A model generated the notes under the pieces. The model had not been told where the DNA came from. It saw nothing but the letters and a program-made list of their open reading frames with translations, and did no database searches. DNA of 64,000 nt from Hibiscus mutabilis (Eukaryota; Streptophyta; Magnoliopsida; Malvales; Malvaceae). The stretch spans positions 25,645,786-25,709,785 of the forward strand of contig CM033724.1 of NCBI GenBank assembly GCA_019671005.1, written 5' to 3'. Every line of letters starts with the position of its first letter. Within the stretch, counting starts at the first letter, position 1. The translations under genes were made by a program, and so were the position numbers. Of this stretch, positions 33,601 to 46,299 are shown piece by piece.

Positions 33601-34009
33601 TCTTTTTGGGTATTTGTCTGCTGAAGTTTGAAATTAAGCAGTTTGGCCCCTAAATGTTATGTATGCAGTTAAATGAGTTCAGATGGTTGTTTAAAGCTGG
33701 AATTTGTCATGTGAGCATGAAATTGGATTAATTAAGGATTGGTAATTTTTTAAATTAAGTCCTTGTAATTTGAGAAAATTATGTTTTGGTCCCCAAAGTG
33801 TATGATTGAGCAATTGAACCTTGTTTTGCAATCTGATCGCAATGTAATGTGTCCCCTAAAGCATGTTCACCTTAAGATCTAAACCAATGCATTTAGATAA
33901 GATAAAAAGAAAAAAAGACCCAGTTTAGGTTAATAGTTCGGGTTTGCCTCGGTAACCCTAATAAAGTCCTTTTAGCTCAGTTTCGGCTAGACCAGGTAAG
34001 GGGGTTACA

Positions 34010-34420
34010 ATTTCGAAGGCTTGGAACGCAACAGCAAGTAAAGTGTTACGCATTGGTGAGTGTATATGTGTTTCAAACACTTTTGAAAGGTTTGAATAAG
34101 GAGTTAGGAATTTAGTTAAAGCCTAGCAAGCTTAAGTAAGCTCAGAAGTCAGTTCTCCCTAATTTCGCCTTTGAATATTGGTTTGATATTCGACTTGATT
34201 TACATGTTCAGGTTTAAAATGCATGGTTTGGTTCACTTACTATTTTATGCATCTTTTAAATGATATGCAATGATTTACAAAGTATATGGATGCTTAAGAG
34301 CATGGAGAAATGGTTCCTAAATGGAATGTGGTTGATGCTTTGGGCATTATGATATTTGCATATAGAAAACGGTTTGATAAAATGCATAAGGGAATAACAA
34401 TAAGTAAATGTGTTTAAAAG
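34010..34420 (+). repeat. LTR J, left fragment
   Basis: It aligns with the D LTR from about 31,680 (GGTGAGTG, CTTTTGAAAGGTTTGAAT, GAGTTTAG) to about 32,100. It is interrupted by element I at 34,421 and continues at 43,164. It begins exactly at the D LTR end, so D probably inserted into this LTR too. Confidence 0.65.
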
Positions 34421-35332
34421 TGTAACCCCTCGACTCGGCCTAGTCGCAAGACCAAACTGAGCGAGCTACAATAGGTTTACCGAAGTAAACTGTGAAGAAT
34501 AAACCAAAAACACGTCCATTTGCTTGCTTTTATCTTGTCTAGATGCACAATTATCATCCTGCATGTACAGACTGGTCTCAGGTGAAAACCTAACTCAATC
34601 GGGCATAAAATCGATATCCAATTGACCACAATTGCTGGTTAGGGACCAAATTGCAATTTCATAAAATTACAAGGACTTTAATCTAATTTATGTTACCAAC
34701 CTTTAATTAGACAAAATTCATGCTTACACGTAAAAATCAGTTTAAAATGATCATCCAAACTCATTCATTTGCATCCACAATAATTAGGGACCAAAACGTA
34801 AGGAATTAGAACTTCACTTCCATGAAAATAACAGAATTAACGGCCAACCGTATCGATACACGGACAACTGTATCGAAACGGTGTTCAATCATGTTCAGCC
34901 CTGTTTCATTACACTAAGTGTCGTACCGATACGCCTAGCTAGAAAGTACGCTTCACTTTAAAATATTTAATACCCGTACCGATACGACTTTAAAATATTT
35001 AAGGTAAGGGAGAAATAACCAGCAAAAACTTGGTAAAATAGCTCCTTAAGGATTCTAAGAATTTGATCCTTTTCATTTTAGTCACCTTTAAAAAATAGTT
35101 ATCAAAAATCGCATTTTGGTCACTAGGCAAAATGTCACACTTCCAAATCTCATTTTTAAAAATTGATTTCACCAATATTAATCATATATTAAAAGATAAT
35201 TTTTAACCATTTTTCCATATTTTTATCTTACCGAAAAATATACGGTCCCGAATCTGACTCGAATATCTAGCCCGGTCCATCAGACCGTCTAATAAGCCTC
35301 AAAACCGCTAGGCCCAAAACCGGGGCGTTACA
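34421..35332 (-). repeat. Element I 3' LTR, internal deletion
   Basis: Both termini are present (TGTAAC... and ...GTTACA), but the length is 912 bp against about 3.4 kb for the partner. The deletion seam near 35,005 has TTTAAAATATTTAA on one side and again nearby at 34,960, so it may have used short homology. Promoter block and repeats are gone. Confidence 0.82.
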
Positions 35333-36600
35333 ACTCTCCCCCACTTAAGAAATTTTGTCCCTAAAATTTACCAGAGGAAACAAAAGCAGAAGCTGGTCCA
35401 ACATCTCCGACTTACGTTCTCACGTGGCTTCTTCAACACTGCGGTGTTTTCACAACACCTTAACAAGTTCAATAGTCTTTCCATGCAGAACCCTACTGTT
35501 GTCATTAAGGCGACACATCATGGAACCCCTCCAACAAAGGAGGTAAACTCAAACAACAAGCAACAGGACCCAAACGCTCAACAATCTCGTATGGTCCACA
35601 AAACCTTGCCTAAGTTTCCTTTACTGCCCAAAACACGTCACCTTCTTCCAAGGCGACACCAACATGATCACCCGACCATGAACAACACACTCTATAACAC
35701 TACGCTCCAAATATGCATATAATTTTTGACGATCTGAAGCTGCTCTCGAGCGCTCATATATCAACTTCACCTTTTCACTGGTGTCTTTCAACACATCAGA
35801 CATGGGAACGTATTTTTTACCATTTCAGCCCAACCCACAAGCATACGGAACTTCCTACCACACAACGACTCGTACGGTGCCACATGCATACTTGTCTAAT
35901 GACTGCTATTAAAACAAACTCTACCAAAGGCAACTACTTTTCCCATGTTCCCTGGAAATCAGTGGTACACCAACTGAATATATCCTTCAAAACTTGAATT
36001 TCACGCTCCAACTTACCATCCGTCTGGGAATGACACGAAGGACTGTAACTCAATCATTCACTCAAGCTCAAAGCAAAAGCCCTAGAACCTCGCTATAAAC
36101 CACGGATTTTCGTCCACACTATGGACTCAGGAACATTGTATAAACATACCAACCCGGCAATATACAAATCTGTTAGCTTATCCAAAGCACACATCGCAAG
36201 CATAGCCACAAAGGTGTGGACACTTTGCAACTCAATCAACAACCACCCAAATGGAATCCTTTTTGGTCGGTGTCAAAGGCAAGCCAGACACAAAGTCCAT
36301 GGTCATTCTTTCCTACTTCCATTTCAGTATCCTCAACAGTTGCAACAACCTGAAAAGAAACTGATACTCAGATTTCACTCGTTGTCATACCATGTATCGA
36401 TCAACAAAAGCAGCCACATCTTCCTTTAGACCAACTCAACAGGAACTGGCATGCGCTTCAGATAAAACAACACGCCTCAACTCAAAATTAAGAGACACCA
36501 CTTTTCGATCTTTAAAACACAACACCCTATCATCATTAACGCGAAAATCCATCATATTTCCTTCCCCAATAACCTAAACATGTGGTAATAACATATCATC
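35333..36600 (-). pseudogene. Element I, integrase and chromodomain-like tail
   Basis: The tail reads GKTIELVKVL-stop-KHRSVEEAT-stop-E near 35,420-35,500; both stops are TGA where sister copies have TGG. IN shows SQTDGKLEREIQVLKD (Glu region), FQGTWEK and FCGPYEIVERLGPVA. The core and zinc blocks are present only as fragments in several frames. Confidence 0.75.
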
Positions 36601-37100
36601 ACAAAGTTGCCCTTCTCTAATCAACTGTGAACCGGATGACCTCGCTTGCAATTCGGCCATCAAGCCTCCATCTTGCATCATACTCAACCGGGTAAACAAC
36701 ATCCTTAACTCCACCGCAACTCCCATATACAAGGCATTAGCTACAACCTTAGCTCGGATGATATCCAATCATCAAACTATAACTCTTAACAACTCCAACC
36801 GTCCAAGTTGTTAAAGACTAAAATCATCATTTTTTTTCTAACCACACATGATCCGTGCACACAATACACTTCTCATCATAAAATTGGTGTTTAACAACCA
36901 CCATCGCAGCAAGCTTCACATCATGCGTAGGACAAAAGCGTTCATACACCCTTAACTATCTAGATGCATAAGCCACAACTTCAATTGCAAATACTACAAT
37001 CCCAACAAACCTCGATGCTAAAAACTGGATCTAGCAACCCACAAACTGTCAACTCTAAATTTGGTCGCTCAAAAACTAGCACAAGCCAGTCTCCCAAGAA
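36601..37100 (-). pseudogene. Element I, RNase H
   Basis: The end is clear (VAVELRMLFTRLSMMQDGGLMAEL in pieces, 36,768-36,574). Before it, codons matching EKCIVCTDH and THDVKLAAMVV can be read between 36,840 and 36,960 with stops. The N-terminal part is decayed. Confidence 0.65.
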
Positions 37101-37206
37101 TCAATCTTTAACATCCTCTTAAAACCTTAAGAACTCCAAGAACCATATTACCAAAACTACCTACATACGCTACCTTACTTACACCATCACTCCATTAATT
37201 TTCGAT

Positions 37207-37400
37207 CAGTCATCCGTAAGTATGAACATATATATGCATGATTACTTATATGCCCTCATAGATATCTGTGTGTATGTATGCCAAAACTCTAATGTCATGC
37301 CCAGATGTATGGATGTACTGACATATTTACATATACATATTAGTGTTTTTGCACTGTGCATGTTTATCTATTCACACTTACTAATAACATTCTCAAAACC
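37207..37400. other. Non-coding insert shared by elements I and D
   Basis: It is the counterpart, in opposite orientation, of 28,345-28,535 and lies between RT and RNase H of I. Shared words include ATGCATGATTACTTATAT, AATGTCATGCC and TTCACACTTACTAATAACA. No frame crosses it. Confidence 0.65.
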
Positions 37401-38110
37401 AGAATTCTTTGAAACATACCCAAAACTCATACTTCCCAAACAAAGAGCAACATTCACTTCTCCCCAAAAATCTACTAAACCATCCATACTTATCGATCAA
37501 AACCCTTCTCGGTGCTTCTGTACACAGAAAGACCATCAGTAAGCAAAACAACCAACTGGCCCAAGAACTTATGGACTACACAACTCATCATGACTATGAA
37601 CGCAACCCATGCATTGAACAAACCAACGGCATAACCAAGAACGTACACTGTCGTACCCCTTACAAGAGGCAAATCTAAGCACAACCACATCCTTTACCAT
37701 CAACAGATAATACCCAGACTTCAAACCAATCTTACAAACCACCGAAGCATCCCTAAACTAATCAACAGAACATCAACTTGTTCAGCCACCAAAAACCAAT
37801 GCACATCTGCATCGTGCCATCCTTCTCTTCCATAACAACACTGGCGCAACCCCCGGTGAAACACTAAGCCCAATAAAGCCTTAATCAAGAAACTCCTAAA
37901 GTTGCAGCTTTAACCCTTTCAACTGTATCGAGCCATGCACAGAGAGCAATGGACACTGGAGCAGTGTTTTCATACAACTCAATGTCAAACTCAACCTCTC
38001 AATCAATGGCAAACCCAGCCATTCCCTCGAAAACACCCAGAAACTCACATACCGTACAAATATCCTGAGAATGTACTTCCTTTGACCCTAGATTCATATC
38101 ATAGGCTAGG
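37401..38110 (-). pseudogene. Element I, reverse transcriptase
   Basis: Frame 37,690-37,490 aligns with the RT palm: VGLFNAWVAFIVMMSCVVHKFLGQ matches GLTNAPAAFMDMMNRVFHEFLDQ in pieces, and VVLLTDGLSVYRSTEKGFD matches VVFIDDILVYSRTEEDHD, so the catalytic DD is DG. The RT start (VCEFLGVFEGMAGF, 38,226-37,999) is in another frame. 37,401-37,489 is unreadable. Confidence 0.68.
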
Positions 38111-38580
38111 AATACCTTGCAGCCAAAATCCACCAAACGACTTGCCTCTAGCGTCAAAACAGCATTAAACAAGAATTTAACATTCTCGCCCGTGATTACC
38201 ACCTCGTAATCATCAGCAAGTTTCAAGGTAACTTGCTAGGATTCAAAATCAACCACAGCTCTGTGTTTCAGCCACTAATCCAAACCCAAGATTACATTAA
38301 AAATCATGGAGCAACAACTCTAACAAAACAACCGTATCCTCAAGACCTTAACTCATCAAAGGATATTTTCAAGCAGCTTTCTCGCAACAACCGTTTCACT
38401 AGAGGAACTAGCCACTTACATTCCTACATCTGACACTTACAAGGCGGTCGTTCAAACTACTATTCCCACAAATGTTAACAATGACAAGCACAGGAGTTTA
38501 CACTCCACATATCAAATGCAGGTAATCCAACCTCATAAGATCACATGATCCACATACCCAACATGTATTAAATACTGTTC
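38111..38580 (-). pseudogene. Element I, protease and PR-RT linker remnant
   Basis: The linker MKLADDYEVVITGENVKFLFN is clear at 38,226-38,165 and matches G and L. Upstream the PR is decayed: I could not find a DSG site in any frame. Assigned mainly by position. Confidence 0.5.
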
Positions 38581-39560
38581 TAGTCTAGATACTCTGACCC
38601 CGCGGTCCTCACCCAGCACTATCATCACCTCGCCTCAACTCAGGGCGATATCTTTTATCATACTTCTTTTCAAACTGAACACTACCGAAACTAGATTATG
38701 TGATTCTCTTGCCAGAGATAGAACCTTCCACACGAAACAAATAAACCCAAGTTCTACTTGATGTACTTCGCCTGTATACCAACACGTCGAAAATAGTGTA
38801 GTCAAAAGCCAACATGTACACCCTGTACCAATTTATAACAGAATCGATCACAGCGATACCTTTCTACCAGTACCAGTTCATGAGCATACTGGCTTAACTG
38901 AACAAACTGTACCCTAAACTCAGCCACATACATATGGTCTTAAACCCAAGCAACGAACTCTCGTTTCTTTTTCATCCAAGTATCTAAACCGTAGATACTT
39001 CTTCTTAAAAATAGCATGGAAAGACTCCCAATCCACATCATGGGGTTCCACGCCCGCAGACACAGTTGTTCACAAACTAAAAACATCATCATGCAAAAGG
39101 GATTCAACACATCCCAACCTATAGGTGCCAATACACCTCATTCGATCCATAACTTGAACAACACTGGTCCTACATCTCTCAGATGCCTCGGGTGACAACC
39201 CACGGTACTCAACTCCTCCCAAACTACAGGGATATTCTAACGGCAAACTTGTTTGGCCAACAGCTGGTGCAAACACACGTACTCTAGTAATAATAGCTTA
39301 AAGGCTCAAAACATCGCCTATATCAAGGCATCATATCACCCAACCCTGGCCCAACTGGCACAGGTGTTACATACTTCAGGGCGACAAACCCCTAGGAGGC
39401 ACAACACTCTCCTCAACTTATTGCCCAAAAGAAACAACATCACACTAGTTCTCATTTCTCCTCTCAGCCATAGCACAACACATTTTCTAAGGCATGATAA
39501 TCATTTCAAAACAAAAATAGTCAGGCCAGCTTCAAGCAAGTATCTAAGACTTCCATCTCA
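38581..39560 (-). pseudogene. Element I, gag
   Basis: Frame 39,276-39,070 reads TSLPLEYPCSLGGVEYRGLS, MDRMRCIGTYRLGCVESLL and DDVFSL, followed by a stop where C has Trp. It continues HDVDWESFHAIFKKKYLRF, then YAHELVLVERYRCDRF. The nucleocapsid is not recognisable. Confidence 0.74.
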
Positions 39561-39731
39561 AAATCATAACATTTCTGACTATAAAAATAAGGCAATGGTT
39601 TTCTGAATTTCCCCCTAATATAGCACAAAGCAGCCAACGTACATGTTACAATCACTGTGCATAGCAAGCAACGGAGTATAACTCACAACAACATTGTGAC
39701 AACCATACCAACTCCCAACTATCGCAAACCA

Positions 39732-39744
39732 GGATCTGATACCA
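39732..39744 (-). other. PBS of element I, slightly degraded
   Basis: The minus strand reads TGGTATCAGATCC (canonical ends GAGCC). The nine bases that in C join PBS and LTR, including the terminal TACA, are deleted here. Confidence 0.75.
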
Positions 39745-42700
39745 ACCCCCTCAACTCGGCCTAGTCGCAAGACTGAATCGAGTGAGCTATATTAAGTTTA
39801 CCGAAGTAATATGTGAAGAAAAAACCCAAAACACATCTATTTTTTTCCTTTTATCTTATCTAGATGCACAATTATCATTCTACATGTACATACTGGTCTC
39901 AGGTTAAAACCCAACTCAATCGGGCATCAAATCGATATCCAATTAACCACGATTGTCGCTTAGGGACCAAATTGCAATTTCATAACATTACAAGGGCTTT
40001 AATCTAATTTATGTTACCAACCTTTAATTAGACTGAATTCATGGTTACACATTAAAAATCAATTCAAAATGATCATCCAAACTCATTCATTTGCATCCAC
40101 AATAATTATGGACCAAAATGTAAGGAATTAAAACTCACTTCCATGCCATTAATCGAATTAACGGCCAACCGTATCGATACGTGGGAAGTCGTATCGATAC
40201 GGTGTTCAATCATGTTCAGCCCTATTTTGGTACACCAAGTACCGTACCAGTACGCCTAGTTGTAAAATATGCTTTATTTTACTATATTTAATACCCGTAT
40301 CGATACGGCTTAAAGGTGTTTCGGTACTGAGTTTTAACACAAAAAGTAGGATTTCAATAGCGTAGAACCGTATCCGTATGCCTTAGCCCGTACCGAAACC
40401 TAAAGCCTAAATTTGCCTAGCTGTGCCAATACGATCCCATGCGTATCGATACGCTTAATGTCACTTTTAGCTGGTTGATCATACATTCGACCATTCTAAA
40501 ACATCCTAACATGCACCACAACCAACATAATCTAAAATCAAGCAACAACATTGCATCATAGATTCAACATCATTTCATGGCATCTCGCATCAAATGTAAA
40601 TCTATAGGCATGCAACCTAGAAAGCCAAACAAGTAAAACATGAAACTCCAAACCATTACCAAAATCAAACCATAAAGGCCATTTACAACTCAAGAGCAGC
40701 TAAACAAACTTGCTCAATAGGGAGTTCAACAAAGTATCTCCCAAATAACAACGAAAATCCCCATTGCCCTTATTACTTATAGTCTAGTTCAAAACATGCT
40801 TTGGTTACCAAGTCTTGTACCGATCCCTAGCTTCCGCTGCCTTTCGAGACCTTAATTCTCTGCATTGATGGACTAAGAGAGCGTAAGAACACTAGAATTA
40901 GTGAGGAGTGCTCAAAAACAATACACCATCAATGCATTAAAACTATCTTTGTGCAATACATTGAAATCCCATTTTAATTATATTTTAAACATCAAGTAAA
41001 ACATTATCATGCCTTGAAAACCATGCACTTTACATCTTTAAAAACTAGCATATTAAACCATATGCAACATGTATCATTAACCAACAGCAAATCCCATTGC
41101 TAAACCTCAATTTAAGCTTTTCCATGCATAACAAACATATGCAAAGCTTAAAGAGTAAACATGTATAACTCACATTATGCAACATAAACCTTTCAATGAT
41201 ACATCAACAATTATATTGGCTCATAGGTGATTAATAACCAAGTTCCATTTCCCAAAACAGTTCATCGGATACATGACTCAAACAAGTGTCCTCGCAACAC
41301 TTCAAGCCATCTCAACCGGAATAGCGATACAATCATAATCGCGGTATATTAACAACCGGGTACACTTTCAACCCATGGGGACATTAACCCCTTCCATCGG
41401 TTAAATGCTTAATCCACTAACGGGAGTTTACGGTACCATATAACCCCTCTATCGTTAGGGTACTTGGATGGAGTTTACGGTACACAGATCAAAACCATTC
41501 AACATCCAAGGTAACTTATTATAATGCACTATCAGTCCTATGGTCGGCCACTATATCCGATAACAATTTTAAAACCACGTCACTTGCCAATATATTAACC
41601 ATTTACCATTTACCTCACTGTTTTTCCAAGCATTAAACCAAAACGTTTCCAATGCAGCATACCATGATTTAAACCACAAGCATAAACCATATACTTACAT
41701 GGATCTCCTACCATATACATCCATCATCATTTCATGATCAAAAATAGTATTTCACATACTTTAAAATATGCTTAAATAGTAGGTACAATGTAAACCAAAA
41801 CAAGTACATAAAACCATTTCGTAAAAGCAGGATCGACAAAGAAAACCACTTTTTACTTACTTTTGAGCTTAAACCAGCATTTCAAGCTAAGTTTTAACTC
41901 CCATAAACCTCTTTTAAGACATTCCAAAGCTGGAATCCACGTTCTCACTCACTGATACGTGAAACCTCAGTTCGTTGATCCAAAATCAAGCGTCTGAAGC
42001 CTCCAAAGCTTCCTCGATCACTTCTGAATCAACCTCCCCTATTTTAATCCACTGCAACAGAGGATTAATGCATCTCAATGCATTCTAAACACTGCAACAA
42101 TGAATCCTCGTGGACTTCCACGATCCTCTCACAAATACCCAATCACAACAACCGAAATCATCATCTAAACCTTTCCAAACACAACCTAGACACAACCTAA
42201 CAATCTAACACTTCCATAAACATCAATTAACACTTAAAAACAAGATAAATTCATCTAAATACTTCTAGCAACTAAGCAGCCACCACAACTCCACAAAAAC
42301 ACAATTTTAACAACCTAAATAATTAGCGATTCAGAGTTTTGGGAGTCCATTGTTAAAATCAACTTAATAACATTATAATACATCAAAAATATGTTTAAAA
42401 TCAATCCTCAACACTGGAAAATAGATCCATTCTGAATCTTTCAATATTTCATCAACTTTACCCAATTAATTCAATTTAAAAACACAAAATCATATTATAA
42501 ACCATAAATCAAGGACCAAACACTTGGGAATATCAATAAAGAACCATTCAATAGAGGAGATCATGGATCTTACCCCTATTGTGTGATTTCTCCCTCAATT
42601 GGCTTGTTTAAAGCTAAGAAAACACAAGATTTCAATGAGATTTTGTAAATCAAAGTCAAAGGATCAATGACAAATCAATAATCTGAGTAAAATGATCTCT

Positions 42701-43163
42701 CACCTCTGGTTTTTTATGAAAACTTGAGTGTTTGGTAGAAAAGAAGTGGAGAGAAATGTTACATAAATTTTCTTTAAAGTGATAACTAACTTTTAATAAC
42801 CAAATCCCCTTTTTAATTAACTTTTAAAACACATGTTAAAATGATTTAATTGAAGGGAGAAATCACCAGAAAAAACTTGGTAAAATAGCTCCTTAAGGCT
42901 TCTAAGAATTTGATACTTTTCATTTTATTCACCCTTAAAAATAGTTTTCAAAAAATGCATTTTGGTCACTAGCCAAAATGTCACACTTCCAAATCTCATT
43001 TTCAAAAATTGATTTCATCAATATTAATCATATATTAAAAGATGATTTTTAACCATTTTTCCATATTTTTATCTTACCGAAAAATATATAGTCCCGAATT
43101 CGATTCGAATCTCTAGCCCGGTCTATCGGATCGTCTAATAAGCCTCAAAATTGGGGCGTTACA
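39745..43163 (-). repeat. Element I 5' LTR
   Basis: The outer start TGTAACGCC (minus strand) is at 43,163. The inner terminus beside the PBS has lost its last few bases. Its outer 300 bp match the 3' LTR at roughly 92% by eye. It carries a GTATCGGTAC cluster at 40,158-40,455 and the promoter block at 41,517-41,561. The open frames inside are short and not supported. Confidence 0.84.
41517..41561 (-). promoter_or_regulatory. LTR promoter block of element I
   Basis: The minus strand has ATCGGATATAGT, then TGGCCGACCA (41,541-41,550; one mismatch from a palindrome), 17 bp, then TATAATA (41,517-41,523). Confidence 0.5.
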
Positions 43164-44249
43164 AAAAAGTGTATATTGGCTATGTGTGACAAGCAAAGAA
43201 AGGTATCGGATATAGTTGGCATGCCATAGGGTTTAAAGTGCACTATAATATATAAAGTTGATCGCCTCGCGGCCCTTAGAGTATGCAGTAGGCTACTCGG
43301 GCTGTGGATTGCCACTTGTGGTATGTAGTAGGTTGCCCAAGTTGATGTTGTACCATGTGTAGGATTGAGGTGAGGCACTAGGGGTTAAGGTATGGTTTGG
43401 TAGAGGTTGCTTACCGGGAAATTTGTGTATCCGATATGGTTTTATAAAGGTCACTGTGATTGCCACTATATTTGAAATAATTGGAAACTATATTTTTACA
43501 TATGGACTACTATGCATGTCATGATTTTAAAAGGATTTTAAAAGTGTTGGCTTTTATGCTCCTGTTTCAATGCATTATTGAATGTGGAAGAGTGGCACTA
43601 CTAAGCATTTGTTTGCTTATGCTCTCATTCTTCTCTGTAAAAAATTGAGGATTGAGGAAGCATTAGAGCGAGGAGATCCTAAGACATCATTTGATGTTGA
43701 CTATAGTTTTAGCTTAAAGCATTTGGTAATAAGACAATGTGTTGTCCAAGTTTGGGGATTTTTATTTTGATTATACTAACTTCCAAGGACTGTATCATGT
43801 TGGTTGTTGGTTTGTTGTTCTATTTTGTGATGCGGATTGATAGATGTATGCTTAGTTTCAATTCCGAGCATGTTGGTTGAATGTTTAGGAAGCATGCCTA
43901 TAGTTTATTCTTTCATATCCTACAATGCGTATTTGATGGTTTATTATGTTTTGGATGAATGCTTTATATGCCAAATATGCTTAGAATGCATTCTAGGTTG
44001 TTTAGGGCAATTTTGAGTTGGATTAAAGGTCTAAAACCAGTCAAATTGGATATTACAGGCCTCTTGGTATTGATACGATACCCTCTATATTGGTACACGA
44101 GGCCTGAATAAGGTCTGAGAAGTGAAAAATTTGTCTTGGGTATCGGTACGGAGTGAGTCGTATTGGTACAAGTTTTAGCTACTAGAATTTGTATTTTGGC
44201 CATTTAAGCCTAAGTGCCGATACTCGAGGAAGTGTATCTATACCACCCT
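43164..44249 (+). repeat. LTR J, right fragment
   Basis: It continues LTR J after element I: TATATTGGC, the palindrome block at 43,204-43,250, then R/U5-like sequence with a GTATCGGTAC-like cluster at 44,060-44,240. It ends at the K LTR start. From about 43,430 it is repeated at 55,631-56,466. Confidence 0.7.
43204..43250 (+). promoter_or_regulatory. LTR promoter block of J (palindrome TGGCATGCCA and TATA)
   Basis: TATCGGATATAGT, palindrome at 43,217-43,226, 17 bp, then TATAATATA from 43,244. Confidence 0.55.
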
Positions 44250-45286
44250 TGTAATACCCCTAAAACTAGGCTAGGAGTTTTACAAAGCGTTCACATGCTT
44301 GATAATGTTATCTTTGAATTACTACTTATTCAATTCGAGTCAATTGAATAAGTAAGTCAATCGAAGTGATAATGAAAGAGCTAATTAAGCTAAAAATCAA
44401 TTAGCAAATGAGAAAAGTAATTATATTTCAAGGAGTATGAAGGAGCATATACGAGTATTAAGAGGTTAAGTAGTATGTGACTTGAATTATTAAGGATTGA
44501 ATTGTAAGATCTGAGAATGGAATGATTGGAGATGTAACTAGTCTTGAAGGACCAAAATGCAATAAGTTTAAAGTTGAGAACAAAGGATCAAATTGAAACA
44601 AAAGTAAAATAGTGTTTTTGCAAGTGTAATTAGCTCACTAATGGTTAGTGAAACACATGTGGCAAAGCTAATTCACACATGGATAAGGAATGAGTGATGG
44701 TCGGCCATGTAATGGAGAAATAAGAAAAGAAAAATAAGAAGCATCCTTCATCCTTGTTTTCCCTCCATGGCTGAAAATGAGAGAAGGAGAAGGACAACAT
44801 GGGAGACTTGCATTGTTGAGCTTGAATTTGAGAGGATTTAGTGAAAAATGAAGTAAAATTTTGTGGGAGGAAGTCCAACAAGAGGTAATCTCATCTTGAA
44901 CTATGAAATTATTTTTGAAATTGTTGTTAAAGTTAAGTTTAATAGATTAATGTATATGGAGGAAAGCTTGCTGAAATTCAATGATATAATTACTTTGATT
45001 CATGAATGATTGCACGATAGAGACATTGAAATATTTTTGGTTAAATTGAGCTTAATATGTTTCTATTAGTGTGAATTTGGAGCACTTAAGTTAGTCTTAA
45101 ACAAAGACTAAATGTAATCTACCTAGAAAGGCTCTATTATGGCAATAAGTTTAGAAATTCATAGAAAATTATGTATATTGAGTTTGGGGATGAATTTTAT
45201 GTGTGTAGAATCATGTGAGAGTCTAGTTTAATCTCCAACAAACAATGATTGATTATGTGCTCTAAATCAAAAGTTATGAATTTTTA
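44250..45286 (+). repeat. LTR K, 5' part, third LTR family
   Basis: It starts TGTAATACCCCTAAAACTAGG like E on its minus strand, with AAGGACCAAAATGCAATAAG downstream, a typical U3 word. It runs about 1 kb and then switches without a terminus into PR-RT coding of L. The same fusion occurs at 56,467-57,493, so it predates the block duplication. Confidence 0.65.
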
Positions 45287-46299
45287 AGTGAAGGATATCC
45301 CTGAAGTTGTCTGGTGATTTTTAGGTGGTGGTTGTGGGCGAGAATGCTAAGTTCTTGTCTAGTACTATTTCGGCTTTGGAATTGAGATAGATGATGGATT
45401 CGGGACGGCAGGCTTTCTTGGCCTATGTTATGAATCCTGGTTCGAAAGAGTTGAGGGTGCATGATATTCGTAGGTATGTGAGTTTTTGGGTGTTTTTCGG
45501 GAAGAGTTGTTGGGGTTGCCACCAGATAGAGAAGTGGAGTTTGCATTGAGATCTTTGCGGATGCACCACTAGTGTCAATTGCTCCGTATCGCATGGCCCT
45601 AGAGGAATTGAAGGAGTTGAAAATGCAATTGCAGGAGCTACTTGATCGAGGGTTTTTTAGGCCGAGTGTTTCACCATGGGGAACATAGGTGTTGTTCATG
45701 AAAAATAAGGATGGTACGTTGAGGATGTGTATAGATTATCGGCAACTGAACAAGTTGACGATAAATAATAAGTATCCTTTACCATATATTGATGATCTAT
45801 TTGATCAGTTCAGGGGTGCTTCGGTGTTCTATAAGATAAATTTGAGGTTTGGGTACTACCAGTTAAAGGTGAAAGATGTGGATGTGCCCAAGACAGCTTT
45901 TCGTACGAGGTACGAGCATTATGAGTTTTTGGTGATGTCGTTTAGTTTGACCAATGCACCAACTATTTTCAAGGACATGATGAATCGAGTGTTCCATGAG
46001 TTTTTAGATCAATTCATGGTTGTGTTTATCGATGATATACCCGTGTACTCTCATACCGAGGAGGATCATAATAAGCATTTACGGATTATGCTTCAGACGT
46101 TGTTGGTTAATCAGCTTTATGCCAAGTTAAGCAAGTGTGAATTCTGGCTTAGGGAAGTTGTTTTCTTGGGGCACATAGTGTCAATCGAGGGGATTCAAGT
46201 AACCCACACAAAATTGAGGCCGTGATGAGTTGGAAAGCACCTAAATCTGTGACAGAGGTTCAAAGTTTCCTAGGGTTAGTTGGTTATTACTATAGGTTC
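45287..46299 (+). pseudogene. Element L, PR-RT linker and reverse transcriptase
   Basis: It begins EVVVVGENAKF-like codons (VVVVGENAKFLSS), then MNPGSKELRVHDIR. From 45,689 an open 178-codon frame has FMKNKDGTLRMCIDYRQLNK, YPLPYIDDLFDQFRGA, KINLRFGYYQLKVKD, FSLTNAPTIFKDMMNRVF and the intact catalytic VVFIDDIPVYSH. It ends in FLGLVGYYYRF where the F LTR starts. Early stops are near 45,335 and 45,389. Confidence 0.86.

Larger units (their letters stand above)
22472..34009 (+). mobile_element. Element D: chromovirus-like Ty3/gypsy element, 5' LTR truncated, holding solo LTR E
   Basis: The order is an LTR tail (22,472-22,784), a degenerate PBS, gag split by E, PR, decayed RT, RNase H, IN, tail, PPT and a complete 3' LTR (30,653-34,009). 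Decay is heavier than in C or F. D and I share a non-coding insert between RT and RNase H that other elements here lack. A 5' target duplication cannot be checked. Confidence 0.82.
30653..34009 (+). repeat. Element D 3' LTR, complete (3,357 bp)
   Basis: It starts TGTAACACCTCGG and ends AGGGGGTTACA. It serves as the reference full-length LTR for the main family: U3 with promoter block near 32,112, repeats at 32,172-32,370, a GTATCGGTAC cluster at 33,276-33,600 and the conserved end also seen at 22,472. No PBS follows, so it is a 3' LTR. Confidence 0.88.
34421..43163 (-). mobile_element. Element I: chromovirus-like Ty3/gypsy element inserted in LTR J
   Basis: Complete order on the minus strand: 5' LTR (39,745-43,163), PBS, gag, PR, RT, insert, RNase H, IN and an internally deleted 3' LTR (34,421-35,332). 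AAAAG before 34,421 and AAAAAG after 43,163 look like the target duplication plus one base. LTR J is continuous across the insertion. Confidence 0.82.

Noticed and set aside
43582..43770. Open frames inside LTRs (also 20,747-22,091, 23,463-23,645 and 45,274-45,699 minus)
   Set aside because: They lie in LTR or antisense to pol, show no family motif, and their relatives in the paired LTR copies are not open.
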